The notes beneath the pieces were generated by a model that was given only the letters and a program-made list of their open reading frames with translations, was not told the DNA's origin and did no database searches. A program made the translations under genes and the position numbers. Shown piece after piece: positions 5,445 through 5,555 of a DNA stretch of 5,555 nucleotides. The DNA is from Sphaerochaetaceae bacterium (GTDB lineage: Bacteria > Spirochaetota > Spirochaetia > Sphaerochaetales > Sphaerochaetaceae), in the NCBI GenBank assembly GCA_023231265.1, contig JALNVT010000166.1, positions 1-5,555 on the forward strand. The letters run 5' to 3'. Numbering within the stretch: the stretch's first letter is position 1; the number at the start of each line of letters is the position of its first letter.

Positions 5445-5555
5445 TTAGAATGTGAATTTAAATCCTGTTACTGCTGAGATTGCCCAATCACCATCAGTAA
5501 TAGCTGCAAGGTCATTAACTTTAGTTATTGAACCATCGACAGCATATTGAACATG
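5445..5555 (-). CDS. C-terminal end of a probable outer-membrane beta-barrel (porin-like) protein
   Basis: The last 36 codons of a minus-strand gene are visible; its start lies beyond the right edge. The segment reads with no stop from the edge to the TAA at 5445-5447. It ends DWAISAVTGFKFTF, alternating hydrophobic and polar residues with aromatic residues and a terminal phenylalanine. That is the C-terminal signature recognised by the BAM complex in Gram-negative outer-membrane proteins such as porins. Upstream residues (QYAVDGSITKVNDLAAITDGD) fit a preceding strand and extracellular turn. A stem-loop terminator follows the stop. The exact family (general porin, OmpA-like or other barrel) cannot be told from so short a piece. 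It is on the same strand as fic but separated by its terminator, so they are probably not co-transcribed. Confidence 0.6.
   Translation of the reverse strand, partial: HVQYAVDGSITKVNDLAAITDGDWAISAVTGFKFTF

Overview
This window looks like a low-GC gammaproteobacterium with a fermentative lifestyle. The gammaproteobacterial sign is the fused 23S rRNA methyltransferase RlmKL; in many other bacteria the two halves are separate or absent. A fermentative-type D-lactate dehydrogenase points to anaerobic or facultative growth. A beta-barrel-like C-terminus at the right edge points to a Gram-negative cell. The AT-rich composition and gene set would fit a gut or rumen group such as Succinivibrionaceae, but that placement is inference and no rRNA is present to confirm it.

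Layout, left to right. (1) 2-475 (+): the C-terminal half of the redox chaperone Hsp33 (hslO), cut by the window edge, with all four zinc cysteines. (2) 534-2906 (+): complete rlmKL, 790 codons, with a charged tail of about 64 residues beyond the usual end. It runs into a stem-loop (2919-2960) that has a T tract on both strands and so can end both rlmKL and the convergent ldhA. (3) 3008-4000 (-): complete ldhA with all catalytic residues, a strong GGAGG ribosome site and a plausible sigma70 promoter. (4) 4001-4442: 442 bases of very AT-rich DNA without a gene. It holds the ldhA promoter, several dyads, an 11-bp tandem repeat, an unexpectedly good plus-strand promoter with a dyad over its -35 box, and the fic terminator. 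(5) 4443-5207 (-): a 254-residue Fic-family protein that appears to carry a VbhA-like antitoxin helix at its own N-terminus and a damaged catalytic motif. (6) 5208-5444: the fic leader with a hairpin and an operator-like dyad, then the terminator of the next gene. (7) 5445-5555 (-): the last 36 codons of a probable outer-membrane beta-barrel protein, continuing beyond the window.

hslO and rlmKL share a strand with a 58-base gap and could be co-transcribed. ldhA faces them, and fic and the barrel gene lie on the same strand as ldhA but each has its own terminator, so they look like separate units. The most unusual element is the fic gene. The antitoxin-type glutamate and its expected arginine partner are both kept, while the metal-binding acid and the first phosphate-binding arginine of the Fic motif are lost. 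This suggests either an inactivated toxin or a Fic protein with changed chemistry.
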